A stretch of DNA of 64,000 nt from Planctomicrobium sp051466335 (GTDB taxonomy: Bacteria > Planctomycetota > Planctomycetia > Planctomycetales > Planctomycetaceae): contig NZ_CP195793.1 of assembly GCF_051466335.1 (NCBI RefSeq), positions 4,278,001 through 4,342,000 of the forward strand, read 5' to 3'. The stretch's first letter is position 1. Every line of letters begins with the position of its first letter. Below the pieces are notes generated by a model. It was not told the origin of the DNA. It saw only the letters and a list, made by a program, of their open reading frames with translations, and ran no database searches. A program made the position numbers and the translations under genes. This document shows, in pieces, positions 34,760-43,983 of this stretch.

Positions 34760-37700
34760 ATGAAGCGTGTCACGAATGACACTCGTCGAACAGAACAGCG
34801 ATCAAATTGCTGGCGCAATGGAGTGACACTCTGTGCGTTCAGCGGGCTGTTGCTTTGCTTCGTACTGCCAACGCTGGCAGACGGTCCTCGACCATTTCCC
34901 GGTTCCGAATCCGAATCTAGCTCTCCCCCTGTTGCAGCAGAGGCCGAATGGGCCAAGCCCATCACCCGCAGTGCCCCAACGACTCTTCCGTCGGTGAGCA
35001 CTCCTGCTCCAGAACCTGCAAGTAAGCCTGCCCCAGCGAAGACACGCCTTGATGACACCATTCAACCTGTCTCTGGAGTGAAAACAGCTGAAGGTCGAGC
35101 AACTCCGTCTGATATTGGACGGGCGACACTGTCTGCCTCCCCCGCCAACAGTGGCGTCTCACTCTCTGGAATTAACCCCAACGAAAAGGTGAAACAGGCA
35201 AGCTTCTCTCCTGAGAATCTGCTTGAGACACCACTGGAAGACGTGATCATCGAAGGGAACGAGACGATTCCGACTGCGCCTCTGTTGCAGAAAATCGAAT
35301 CTCGCCCGCACCGCATTGCTTCCAACGCAGCGATTCAACGTGACGTCTCTCACCTGATGAATACCCGCTGGTTCTATTCTGTCCGCCCGAGTTTTCGTGA
35401 AGGGGCCAATGGTCCGATTCTCGTTTTCCAGGTGGTCGAAAAGCCAATGCTGAATAGCGTCAGCTTCAAAGGGAACAAGAAGATCAAGACAGGTGAGCTG
35501 GAAGCTCAGACCGGATTGCGCAAGGGAGCGGTGTATGATGTCGCTGCCAATCGGGAATCAGTCAATCGAATCAAGCAGTTGTACAAGGAAAAAGGGTTCC
35601 TGTTTGCAGAGGTCACTCTGGAAGCAGGAAACCAGAATGAAGAGCGCGACGTTGTGATCAGCATCGTCGAAGGCCCCAAGCCCAAGATTCGCCAGATCAA
35701 ATTCGAAGGAAATGAGTTCTGTTCAGATGGAGTGCTGCAAACGAAAATCAGCTCTCGAACGCTGAAACTCTGGTTAATCCAAGGCGAATACGATCCTGAC
35801 GTGATTCAGAACGATGTTCTGGCTCTCAAGCAGGAATATATGAGCCGTGGATTCTTCGACGTCGACGTCAAATCTGAAGAACGTCTTTCTGAAGATCGTG
35901 CCAAAGTGACTGTCGTCTACACGATTAACGAAGGACGTCGATACTCTGTCGACAAAGTCGAAGTGGTCGGAAATGAAGTGATCGGAAGAGACCTTCTTCT
36001 CAACGACCTGAAAATGACTACTGGAAAACCTTTCAATGAACGATTCCTGAAGGAAGACGTTCAGAAAATGACGGACCTGTACGATGCTCAGGGACGCTTG
36101 TTCGCCAAAGTGGTTCCAACTCCCCGCTTTCGACCGGGTGAAGAAGCTTTGATCGACCTCGTCTACGAGATCGATGAAGATGTACCTCGTTACATCGGGA
36201 CGCTAAACGTTCATATCGCCGGCGATTACCCACACTCGAAAGAAGAGCTGGTACGCCAGCAGATGAATCGATTCCTGAAGCCAGGCCAACTGGCAAGTGC
36301 ATCCGACCTGCGGATGGCAAAAGCACGTGTCGAGGGAAGTGGATTCTGGGACAAAGAAACACCCGTCGTTTTCGACATCGTCCCGAATAGTGGCGAAGAC
36401 TATTGGATTAAGACGACAAATCGTGCTCAGGACAGCCGCCTCATTTCGCAGGATGATGCTGCTCTAAAGTCTCGTACTCCAGAAGAGATCTTCGACCACC
36501 TCGCTCCACCGATTCAGTTCATCGACGCCCCCAACGAGGCGGAAAATGCGCAGCTGGACGATTACAGCCCACAGTTGAATCCAGAGATCGGCGTGATTGA
36601 TCAAGCAGTTGGCAAACCTCAGCTGGGAGTCGACTCTGAACCGCTGCCAGAAGTGTCGCGTCGTCAATTGCGCCGGCCAGAAGCCAACACCACACCACAT
36701 GTTGGGAATGCCGCGAACGCCCCGGCTCCACTCACCGAGAATGCTCAAGCACCTGCAACGATCCGAGTTCCAGATTTCAAGGCGAACGAAACGGGGACAG
36801 AGCCTGCCGTTGCTCCCTCGGAATTCGTTTTCCGTGGTCAATCAATGGATGGACAGAATTTCCGATCACAGAGCCTGGATGCTTATGCACAACCAGTTCC
36901 GCAGAATTACCTCGAAGGCGTCTCTCCTCAAGGAAACCCATTCGGGGATGCATTGACGACCCCACCTCCGGGATTCGTTGATGTGAACGTGGATGTCGCT
37001 GAAGGACGAACAGGTCGACTCATGTTCGGTGTCGGGGTGAACTCTGACGCTGGTCTGGTCGGATCGTTGGTGTTGCAGGAAGACAACTTCGACATCATGC
37101 GTCCACCACGTAGTCTGGCTGACATCATCAATGGTCAGGCATGGCGCGGTGCGGGGCAGAGCTTCCGGATTGAAGCGGTGCCCGGTACTGAAGTCAGTCG
37201 GTACATGGCGAGCTGGAGTGATCCGTATTTCCTGCGCAGCGACTTTAGTCTCGGCGTGAACGGGTTCTACTACAACCGTTTTTATGAAGCCTGGACGGAA
37301 GAACGTCTCGGTGGTCGCGTCAACGTCGGCTACGTGCTCAACAAATATTGGTCAGCGTCGGCTTCAGTTCGTCTGGAGAACGTCGACATCAGCAACATTC
37401 CGACAATCGCTCCACCCCCACAACTGGCGGCAGTTAAGGGAAGTAATTTCCTGTCAACGGCGGGAGTGTCACTGCAGTATGATGCACGAGACAACTCATT
37501 CTTCCCAACTCGCGGAAACTACGCAAACTTCAATTACGAACAAGGATTCGGGGAATTCACATATCCTCGCTTCGAGGTCTCCGGCGGACAGTTCTTTACA
37601 ACCTACGAACGTCCCGACGGATTTGGTAAACACGTGTTATCATTCACCGGTCAACTCGGCTTCACAGGCGAGAACACACCTGTTTTCGAGAAGTTCTTCG

Positions 37701-38041
37701 CAGGGGGCTATTCATCCTTCCGCGGTTTCTACTTCCGTGGCGTTTCTCCTGAAGTCAACGGAGTGAAAATCGGGGGAGACTTCCTCGCCCTCGGCTCTGC
37801 TGAATACATGATTCCGATTACAGCCAATGACAACATTCGAACCGTGGTTTTCACCGACTTCGGTACAGTTGAGCCAGATGTCAGCCTGGATCACTTCCGA
37901 ATGAGTGCAGGTTTCGGCTTCCGTCTGACAATCCCTGCAATGGGTCCAGCCCCACTGGCGTTCGACTTCGCATGGCCAATCACAAGACAAGAAGAAGACA
38001 GACTGCGAGTCTTCAGCTTCTACGTCGGATTCAACCGATAG
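34760..38041 (+). CDS. bamA: BamA/Omp85 outer-membrane assembly protein
   Basis: 1093 residues against about 800 usually. A signal peptide (FSGLLLCFVLPTLADG) and a Pro/Ser-rich region precede five POTRA-like domains (starts near LEDVIIEGNETI, LNSVSFKGNKKI, IRQIKFEGNEFC, VDKVEVVGNEVI, IGTLNVHIAGDY). A disordered linker of about 190 residues (roughly 540-735) separates them from the beta-barrel. The barrel has the L6 motif region YSSFRGFYFRG and alternating strands to FSFYVGFNR. The protein inserts beta-barrels into the outer membrane. It does not end in the usual aromatic residue, although YVGF is close. It stands alone, without skp or lpx neighbours. Confidence 0.92.
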   Translation: MKRVTNDTRRTEQRSNCWRNGVTLCAFSGLLLCFVLPTLADGPRPFPGSESESSSPPVAAEAEWAKPITRSAPTTLPSVSTPAPEPASKPAPAKTRLDDTIQPVSGVKTAEGRATPSDIGRATLSASPANSGVSLSGINPNEKVKQASFSPENLLETPLEDVIIEGNETIPTAPLLQKIESRPHRIASNAAIQRDVSHLMNTRWFYSVRPSFREGANGPILVFQVVEKPMLNSVSFKGNKKIKTGELEAQTGLRKGAVYDVAANRESVNRIKQLYKEKGFLFAEVTLEAGNQNEERDVVISIVEGPKPKIRQIKFEGNEFCSDGVLQTKISSRTLKLWLIQGEYDPDVIQNDVLALKQEYMSRGFFDVDVKSEERLSEDRAKVTVVYTINEGRRYSVDKVEVVGNEVIGRDLLLNDLKMTTGKPFNERFLKEDVQKMTDLYDAQGRLFAKVVPTPRFRPGEEALIDLVYEIDEDVPRYIGTLNVHIAGDYPHSKEELVRQQMNRFLKPGQLASASDLRMAKARVEGSGFWDKETPVVFDIVPNSGEDYWIKTTNRAQDSRLISQDDAALKSRTPEEIFDHLAPPIQFIDAPNEAENAQLDDYSPQLNPEIGVIDQAVGKPQLGVDSEPLPEVSRRQLRRPEANTTPHVGNAANAPAPLTENAQAPATIRVPDFKANETGTEPAVAPSEFVFRGQSMDGQNFRSQSLDAYAQPVPQNYLEGVSPQGNPFGDALTTPPPGFVDVNVDVAEGRTGRLMFGVGVNSDAGLVGSLVLQEDNFDIMRPPRSLADIINGQAWRGAGQSFRIEAVPGTEVSRYMASWSDPYFLRSDFSLGVNGFYYNRFYEAWTEERLGGRVNVGYVLNKYWSASASVRLENVDISNIPTIAPPPQLAAVKGSNFLSTAGVSLQYDARDNSFFPTRGNYANFNYEQGFGEFTYPRFEVSGGQFFTTYERPDGFGKHVLSFTGQLGFTGENTPVFEKFFAGGYSSFRGFYFRGVSPEVNGVKIGGDFLALGSAEYMIPITANDNIRTVVFTDFGTVEPDVSLDHFRMSAGFGFRLTIPAMGPAPLAFDFAWPITRQEEDRLRVFSFYVGFNR

Positions 38042-38299
38042 CAACGATCCGATCAGGGCGAGCCGCCCCAGTAGAGATTGAGTCGGCTACGTTCAATTGA
38101 AACTCGGCCTCCAATCAGTGCCAGTTCCCCCGTGAGGACGCTCGGTTGAAAGTTTTCATCAGCAGCTCGATGAACCTGCGCAGACAAGTTCCGCGAAAAG
38201 AACTTAGAATGCCGAAATCGTGACGAATGACCGTCACAAGGCGATTCATTTCGACGTCGCCTGACAGACGAATCGACTCAAGGATGGAGCTTGTCGCTG

Positions 38300-39463
38300 A
38301 TGGGTGTTCCCATTTCTCAAATGTGGAGTGTGGCCTCCTACGTTATTCGACAGAAGCTCAACGGCCGAAAACGCTACCCTCTTGTGTTGATGCTGGAACC
38401 GCTGTTCCGCTGCAATCTCGCCTGTGCTGGATGTGGAAAAATCCAGTACCCCGGAAAGATTCTTAAGCAGAACCTGTCAGTTGCGGAATGTCTGAACGCT
38501 GTGGACGAGTGCGGTGCTCCCATCGTCTCCATCCCCGGTGGAGAGCCTCTCCTTCATCCAGAAATTGATCAGATTGTCGCGGGAATCGTCGAACGGAAGA
38601 AATTTGTGTACCTCTGCACGAACGCCATCCTGCTCGAGAAACATCTGCATCGCTTTAAGCCCTCAAAATATCTCTCGTTCTCCGTCCATCTCGATGGTCC
38701 CAAAGAAGAACATGATGCGGCAGTGTGTCGCGATGGAATTTACGACATCGCCATCAAAGCGATTGAGACAGCTATCAAAGCTGGGTTCCGAATTACGACG
38801 AACACCACAGTCTTCAACAACAGCGTCCCAGAACGTCTGCACGAGATGTTCGATACACTGATGGGAATGGGTGTTGAAGGGATGATGATTTCTCCGGGAT
38901 ACCAATACGAAAAAGCTCCCGATCAGGAACATTTTCTGGGACGCCGTGACTCCATCGAACTCTTCCGGAAGGTGCTCGGCAAGAAGAAGAGGTCCTGGGT
39001 ATTCAACCAGTCTCCGCTGTTCCTGGAATTCCTGAAGGGGAACTGGCGGTTGGAGTGCACTCCCTGGGGGAATCCGACATTCAACCTATTCGGCTGGCAA
39101 AAGCCCTGTTACCTCCTGCAGGAAGGGTATGCCAACAGCTTTCAGGAATTGATGGCGACAACCGACTGGGATGCGTATGGGCGCGCCAGTGGGAACTCCA
39201 AATGCCAGGACTGCATGGTCCATTGTGGTTACGAACCATCAGCGGTTGACGCCACATTCGGCACCGCTTCAGGCCTGATTGAATCCGCCTTGCGAACCGT
39301 ATTCGGTCCTAGCAAAAACAAAGAATTGCCGCAGGAAGGACTTCGTCCAGCAGCCCCCGCTCTTTCAGGACCACTGGTGTCGCTGCAATTGCCGAAGCGA
39401 TCGGTTCACCCTGAAGTTGCGAACATGGAATCGTCTGAAGTAGAGACTGTTTCGCAGCGTTGA
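38300..39463 (+). CDS. hpnH: Radical-SAM adenosylhopane synthase HpnH
   Basis: A 387-residue radical SAM enzyme. It matches HpnH, which joins 5'-deoxyadenosyl to diploptene in hopanoid side-chain synthesis. MGVPISQMWSVASYVI at the start, the cluster motif CNLACAGC (CX3CX2C), IPGGEPLLH, LSFSVHLDGP and PWGNPTFNLFGWQKPCYLL are typical, with C-terminal CQDCMVHCGYEPSA. GGAG at 38286-38289 supports ATG 38300. The last 70 residues are a non-conserved tail. No shc or other hpn gene is in the window. Confidence 0.93.
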   Translation: MGVPISQMWSVASYVIRQKLNGRKRYPLVLMLEPLFRCNLACAGCGKIQYPGKILKQNLSVAECLNAVDECGAPIVSIPGGEPLLHPEIDQIVAGIVERKKFVYLCTNAILLEKHLHRFKPSKYLSFSVHLDGPKEEHDAAVCRDGIYDIAIKAIETAIKAGFRITTNTTVFNNSVPERLHEMFDTLMGMGVEGMMISPGYQYEKAPDQEHFLGRRDSIELFRKVLGKKKRSWVFNQSPLFLEFLKGNWRLECTPWGNPTFNLFGWQKPCYLLQEGYANSFQELMATTDWDAYGRASGNSKCQDCMVHCGYEPSAVDATFGTASGLIESALRTVFGPSKNKELPQEGLRPAAPALSGPLVSLQLPKRSVHPEVANMESSEVETVSQR

Positions 39464-39473
39464 CACCATGACA

Positions 39474-39505
39474 CGCTGCTGTCTTGTCTCACTCCGACAG
39501 CGGCG
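39474..39505. terminator. First hairpin after hpnH
   Basis: CGCTGCTGTC pairs with GACAGCGGCG (one G-T pair, 12-nt loop), without a U-tract; it may stabilise the transcript end ahead of the next hairpin. Confidence 0.5.
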
Positions 39506-39527
39506 TGCAGGTCCGAATTAATCAACC

Positions 39528-39568
39528 ATTCAGACCTCGATTTTGCGATCGAGGTCTGAATTTATTTC
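39528..39568 (+). terminator. Terminator of hpnH
   Basis: A perfect 13-bp stem (ATTCAGACCTCGA / TCGAGGTCTGAAT) with an 8-nt loop and a T-rich 3' side (TTATTTC). It lies between convergent hpnH and the DUF255 gene and may serve both. Confidence 0.8.
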
Positions 39569-39613
39569 GGGAGGCGTAGAACCCAACAACGCCTCCTGTC
39601 CGCCGGCGGAATC

Positions 39614-41689
39614 TCAGGAAACTGTGTCGAGCAGCGACTCCGCCTCAGCAATCGAATGGCATGGAAGCTGACAGAGTCCTTGCTCGCAGAGATAAAACGA
39701 TGACCCCTGCGACGGTTCTTTTCCGTTCAACAGTTCTGCAGTCAGTGTCGACTGAGCCGAAGCTGACCATCTCAGATAAACTCGGTTGGGAATAAACCGC
39801 TGCCAGACAGCTGATGAAAACTCAGTGGCAAGGTGATCTCCGGAATCGCGCACAACAATTTCGTACGTCGGCCCGAGCAAAAAATCGAGGGCCAACAACG
39901 ACTGCCCCCCTGCTCTCGGATGATCTACCAACATGGACGAGATGGAATTCAATGTCCGTGTCGCAGCATTGAGGTATCGCTCGTTCGACGTCAACTTTCC
40001 AAGCTTCGCCAACGCCGTCGCCATCATCCCATTCCCGGACGGCGTGGCATTGTCTTGTGAGTCTTTGGTTCGCGCGATCAGCTTTTCGTGATCATTCGCA
40101 GTGTAAAAGAATCCGCCCACATCCTGATCTTCGAATCGAGCGATCGCGTCATCTGCCAGCTGAACTGCGGCTTGCAGGAAGTCTTCGTCGCTCGTCACCT
40201 GGAAGAGTTCGACGAGACCATCGATCACACAGGCGTAGTCATCAAGAAATCCGTTAAATCTCGCAACGCCATCTTTCCATGAATGAAACAATCGGCCTGA
40301 GTCATCACGCATTTCGCTGAGCAGGAATCTCGCCCCGTGAACCGCTGCTGCCTGATATCGATCGTCGTTTAACACCGCAGAAGCCTGAGCCAGCGCTGCG
40401 ACCATCATTCCGTTCCACCCCGAAAGAACCTTTTCATCGCGGCCGGGAGCGACTCTTCGGGATCGGGCGAGGAGCATCTTCTTTCGACTTCGGGCCAAAA
40501 CGTCTTCGACCTCTTTCGGCTCCATCACCAATGCATTTGCCACATCATCGAGCGGGCGAGGAACATTGAGGATCGAATGCCCTTCCCAGTTGCCGCTGGC
40601 TGAAACATCGTAGTAGGCATCGAACACTTCAGCATCATCTTTGCCGAGGATGTTCGCGGTCTCAATGGCAGACCAGACGAAGAATTTTCCTTCTTCCCCT
40701 TCTGTGTCCGCATCCTGAGTGCTGAAAAAACCGCCCGCATCGGAAGTCATCTCTCGCAGCACGTAATCAAGCGTTTCACGAACGACCCGGGCATAAAACG
40801 GATCATGCGTGATCTGGTACATCTCAAGATAAACCGGGACCAGCAACGCATTGTCGTACAGCATCTTTTCAAAATGCGGTGCGAGCCAGATTGCATCGGT
40901 CGAATAACGGTGGAAGCCGCCTCCGAGATGGTCGTAAATTCCTCCATTCGCCATCTTCTTCAACGTCAGTTCAACGACCTTCAGAGCGTCATCGTCACCG
41001 AAACGTTTCCAACCACGTAACAACACACGAAGGTCCATCGGATGCGGGAACTTCGGAGCCCCTCCGAATCCCCCGTGTCGCCTGTCCGCAGAGTCTGTGA
41101 GCGCTTCCCCCCCCGCCTTGAGGGTCTCCTCGTTCAACTGGGTGGTCTCGAAAACGGGAGCAGCCATATTCTGAATCGCCCGGAGCAACTCGCTGGCGCT
41201 CGTGTTAATCTCCTCCCGCTTTGTCACCCAGTAATCATTGAGCTTTTGCAGAATATCGATGAATCCGGGCATCCCCATTCTGGACGTCGGGGGCCAGTAC
41301 GTCCCCCCATAGAAGGGAGTCGCTTCCGGCGTCAAAAAGACGGACATCGGCCAGCCCCCTCGGCGGGTAATCAGCTGGACAGCGGACATATAGATCTGGT
41401 CGACATCAGGACGTTCTTCTCTGTCGACCTTGATTGAAACAAAATGCTCGTTGAGGAACTTCGCGATGCCAACGTTTTCAAAACTCTCCCGTTCCATCAC
41501 GTGACACCAATGGCAGGCGCTGTAGCCGACCGACAAAAATATCGGTTTCCCCTCCCGTTTCGCCTTCTCAAACGCTTCTTCTCCCCACGGATACCAATCC
41601 ACGGGGTTATAGGCATGTTGCAAAAGATATGGGCTTGTTTCCGCAATCAAGCGATTCGAAGGTTGGTTGGGTAACGGGGAACCTGCCAT
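39614..41689 (-). CDS. Thioredoxin-domain/DUF255 (YyaL-type) protein
   Basis: 691 residues. The N-terminal thioredoxin-like domain has NRLIAETSPYLLQHAYNPVDW and the conserved GYSACHWCHVM (Cys59, Cys62). The remainder is an (alpha/alpha)6-like region (HFEKMLYDNALL, GGFFSTQDADTEGEEGKFFVW, LSGWNGMMVAALA). This is the bacterial counterpart of spermatogenesis-associated protein 20. The biochemical role is uncertain; a redox-linked or sugar-epimerase-like fold has been proposed. ATG 41689 is chosen for family alignment; longer starts add non-conserved residues. Confidence 0.9.
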   Translation of the reverse strand: MAGSPLPNQPSNRLIAETSPYLLQHAYNPVDWYPWGEEAFEKAKREGKPIFLSVGYSACHWCHVMERESFENVGIAKFLNEHFVSIKVDREERPDVDQIYMSAVQLITRRGGWPMSVFLTPEATPFYGGTYWPPTSRMGMPGFIDILQKLNDYWVTKREEINTSASELLRAIQNMAAPVFETTQLNEETLKAGGEALTDSADRRHGGFGGAPKFPHPMDLRVLLRGWKRFGDDDALKVVELTLKKMANGGIYDHLGGGFHRYSTDAIWLAPHFEKMLYDNALLVPVYLEMYQITHDPFYARVVRETLDYVLREMTSDAGGFFSTQDADTEGEEGKFFVWSAIETANILGKDDAEVFDAYYDVSASGNWEGHSILNVPRPLDDVANALVMEPKEVEDVLARSRKKMLLARSRRVAPGRDEKVLSGWNGMMVAALAQASAVLNDDRYQAAAVHGARFLLSEMRDDSGRLFHSWKDGVARFNGFLDDYACVIDGLVELFQVTSDEDFLQAAVQLADDAIARFEDQDVGGFFYTANDHEKLIARTKDSQDNATPSGNGMMATALAKLGKLTSNERYLNAATRTLNSISSMLVDHPRAGGQSLLALDFLLGPTYEIVVRDSGDHLATEFSSAVWQRFIPNRVYLRWSASAQSTLTAELLNGKEPSQGSSFYLCEQGLCQLPCHSIAEAESLLDTVS

Positions 41690-41965
41690 GATTGCAAACA
41701 TCCGAAAATTGAGGCGATGAATTCTCTCTTGCTCATGGTACGTTTCCTGTATTGCAATGCCTATAGCGCGGGCGAGGTTCATGATTGAAGTGATGACATT
41801 TCGAATCACTCAATTCACACACCGGTCATGCTCGGTCTCCTGACCCTGGAAAAAGCGAAATCCATCGCTGATCCGATTGCGGCAAGTTCGGGAATTGACG
41901 AAACTGACGAAGTCGCTCGCATCGTTGTTCATTGTTCAGTGTCCCAGGTAACGAATTACCTCCCC

Positions 41966-43585
41966 ATGAGTACAGATTCCCCAAAGCTCAGGAAAATTGG
42001 TCCTTTCCAATTGGAAAAGGAGTTGGGAGTCGGCGGAATGGGAATCGTTTACGCTGCGACGTATGAAAAGAACGGAATGAAATGCGCGGTGAAAGTCCTC
42101 GCGCCGGACATGTCTGGAAATGAAGCAGTAAATCAGCGGTTCATTCGCGAAACAGAAATTCTCAAAAAGCTGCAACATCCGAACATCATCAAGTATTTCG
42201 GTGCAGGGTCGAATCGCACGCAGCGATTCTTTGCGATGGAGATCATTGACGGCGGTTCTCTCGATAACGTGATCCGACAGGAAGGACGGCTCACAGTCGA
42301 ACGAACGATGGACTTCGGGATGCAGATCGCCAAAGCGCTGGAACATTCCCACAATGCAGGGATTGTTCATCGCGACCTGAAACCGGCCAACCTGCTGATG
42401 ACTCAGGATGGGGTACTGAAGCTCACCGACTTCGGGATCGCCCGAGATACGGAAGCGACTGCTCTGACTCAAGCGGGCAAAACGATGGGAACCATGAACT
42501 ACATGGCGCCCGAGCAGATCAGCGGGAAATATCCCATCACGCGGCAAACAGATTTGTATGCGCTGGGCTGCGTCCTCTTCGAACTTCTGACCGGCCGAGT
42601 TCCATTTCAGTCTGACACGCAAGCAGAATTGCTGTTCAAACATCTGGATGAGAGTCCTCCCTCCGTTCGGGAATTTAATCAGACAGTCCCGATCGGGCTC
42701 ACGAAACTGATCGACGAACTGCTCTCCAAAGAGCCCAGCGATCGCCCGTTTGATGCACTTGCAGTTCAGGTCCGACTCGAAGAAATCAAGAAGAAGCTGG
42801 ACAAGCAGGAACTGAACAAACAGGCGACAATCGCCTCTGGTGGCGTGGTTGCGACTGCTGGCATTACGAAGAAAACGTCGACAGCCAAGAAGAAGAAAAA
42901 GAAGACCGAAGAAATCGGTCCGCCCGTTCCATTCTACGAACGGACCTGGTTCCTTGGGACGATTCTGGGTGTGCTTGTACTGGCAGTTGCCTACTACGTG
43001 ACGGTTAGCCGTAGCGAAAAGACACTCTACGCCCAGGCCGAGAAATATATGTCGTCGACTACCCCCGCGACTTGGGTAGGAGCGGAACATACACTGAAAA
43101 CGATGCTGGCGCGATACCCGGCGGGAGAACATGCAGTTCAGGGCCAGCATTGGCTCGATCAGATTGAAATGTTCCGAACCGAGAGCCGGATTGAAATGAA
43201 CCTGAAGTTGGGCAAAGACGCTCAATCAGAACCAGAGCGCCTTTATCTGGCTGCCAATCAGTATGAGAAATTTGGCGATCGCATCACGGCCTTGGAGAAA
43301 TACGATGCAATGCCTCAGGTGATCAGCAAAGACGAAGCTGCAAACCGGCCGTACCTGAATCTCGCCAAACGGCAGGCAGAAAAGATACGTGCTCAAGTCG
43401 GCGGCGAGACCGACCGTACCGTTTTCATTGAAAAAGCGTTGAATGATGCAGACCAACTCTATGCAGACGGCAAGAAATTGGCCGCGAGAGAGAAGTGGCA
43501 GGCAATCGTGAATCTCTATCGGGATAACGCTGAGTTTGAAAACTACACTCAGCAGGCTTCTTCCCGGTTGATCGAGACGAAGTAA
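41966..43585 (+). CDS. Membrane-anchored Ser/Thr protein kinase
   Basis: 539 residues. Kinase domain from about 12: GVGGMGIVYAA (P-loop), catalytic Lys43 in CAVKVLAP, HRDLKPANLL (135-144), DFGIA and MAPEQ, all intact. A basic Lys-rich juxtamembrane segment (TAKKKKKKT) precedes one transmembrane helix (about 328-347, WFLGTILGVLVLAVAYYVTV). The outer part is helical and TPR-like, unlike PASTA kinases. Such kinases are abundant in planctomycetes. ATG 41966 is preferred; the frame stays open to 41828 but adds 46 unconserved residues. Confidence 0.9.
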   Translation: MSTDSPKLRKIGPFQLEKELGVGGMGIVYAATYEKNGMKCAVKVLAPDMSGNEAVNQRFIRETEILKKLQHPNIIKYFGAGSNRTQRFFAMEIIDGGSLDNVIRQEGRLTVERTMDFGMQIAKALEHSHNAGIVHRDLKPANLLMTQDGVLKLTDFGIARDTEATALTQAGKTMGTMNYMAPEQISGKYPITRQTDLYALGCVLFELLTGRVPFQSDTQAELLFKHLDESPPSVREFNQTVPIGLTKLIDELLSKEPSDRPFDALAVQVRLEEIKKKLDKQELNKQATIASGGVVATAGITKKTSTAKKKKKKTEEIGPPVPFYERTWFLGTILGVLVLAVAYYVTVSRSEKTLYAQAEKYMSSTTPATWVGAEHTLKTMLARYPAGEHAVQGQHWLDQIEMFRTESRIEMNLKLGKDAQSEPERLYLAANQYEKFGDRITALEKYDAMPQVISKDEAANRPYLNLAKRQAEKIRAQVGGETDRTVFIEKALNDADQLYADGKKLAAREKWQAIVNLYRDNAEFENYTQQASSRLIETK

Positions 43586-43623
43586 ACCGTTTACCACGTC
43601 ATGCCATCCGTACAACCGCAGTT

Positions 43624-43649
43624 CCTAGCATCCTGTCCTAGCATCCTGC
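43624..43649 (+). repeat. 13-bp tandem duplication
   Basis: CCTAGCATCCTG plus one base occurs twice head to tail. Confidence 0.75.
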
Positions 43650-43680
43650 TGAGGTTCTCCTGAGAGTTTGACTTGCACCG

Positions 43681-43707
43681 AGGACCGCGGCCACTCAGGA
43701 CCGCGGC
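43681..43707 (+). repeat. Direct repeat of AGGACCGCGGC
   Basis: The 11-mer stands at 43681-43691 and 43697-43707, five bases apart, with a palindromic CCGCGG core. Confidence 0.7.
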
Positions 43708-43761
43708 ATTGGATTGAAGGAGCAACACGATCTTTCTGCTCTACTACGCTCCTTAGAGCGG

Positions 43762-43857
43762 CTCTCACGAGAGTGTGGCGTTCCGGCGGCGATAAACGCA
43801 GCGTTGGATCGAGTTTTTGCCACCATTCGTCGCCACACACCCCTGAGACAAGGGCTA
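43762..43857 (+). repeat. Dispersed 96-bp repeat, copy A (MITE/REP-like)
   Basis: Aligns without gaps to the reverse complement of 46829-46924. The 66-bp core (43773-43838) matches at about 51 of 66 positions by hand count and is bounded by GTGTGGCG and CGCCACAC, an 8-bp terminal inverted repeat. A CTCTC-CGAGAG dyad sits on the left flank. It encodes nothing. Confidence 0.75.
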
Positions 43858-43983
43858 CGTTGATCGATTTGCAATAGACCACACGATCCAATGGCGATCT
43901 GTCCAATGGATCAAAAATGCGAATCGACAACTCTCCGCGCGGGGACCACGTTTCCGTTTCTTATACACTCACTACTGCGAAGT

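Larger units (their letters stand above)
43586..43983. other. Repeat-rich convergent intergenic region
   Basis: 398 bp between the convergent kinase and beta-propeller genes. It holds a 13-bp tandem duplication, a repeated 11-mer and one copy of the 96-bp dispersed repeat, listed separately. No gene or U-run terminator is seen. Confidence 0.6.

Noticed and set aside
41936..43225. A 429-residue minus-strand frame opposite the kinase gene
   Set aside because: Kinase motifs on the plus strand are unmistakable; this is an antisense shadow.
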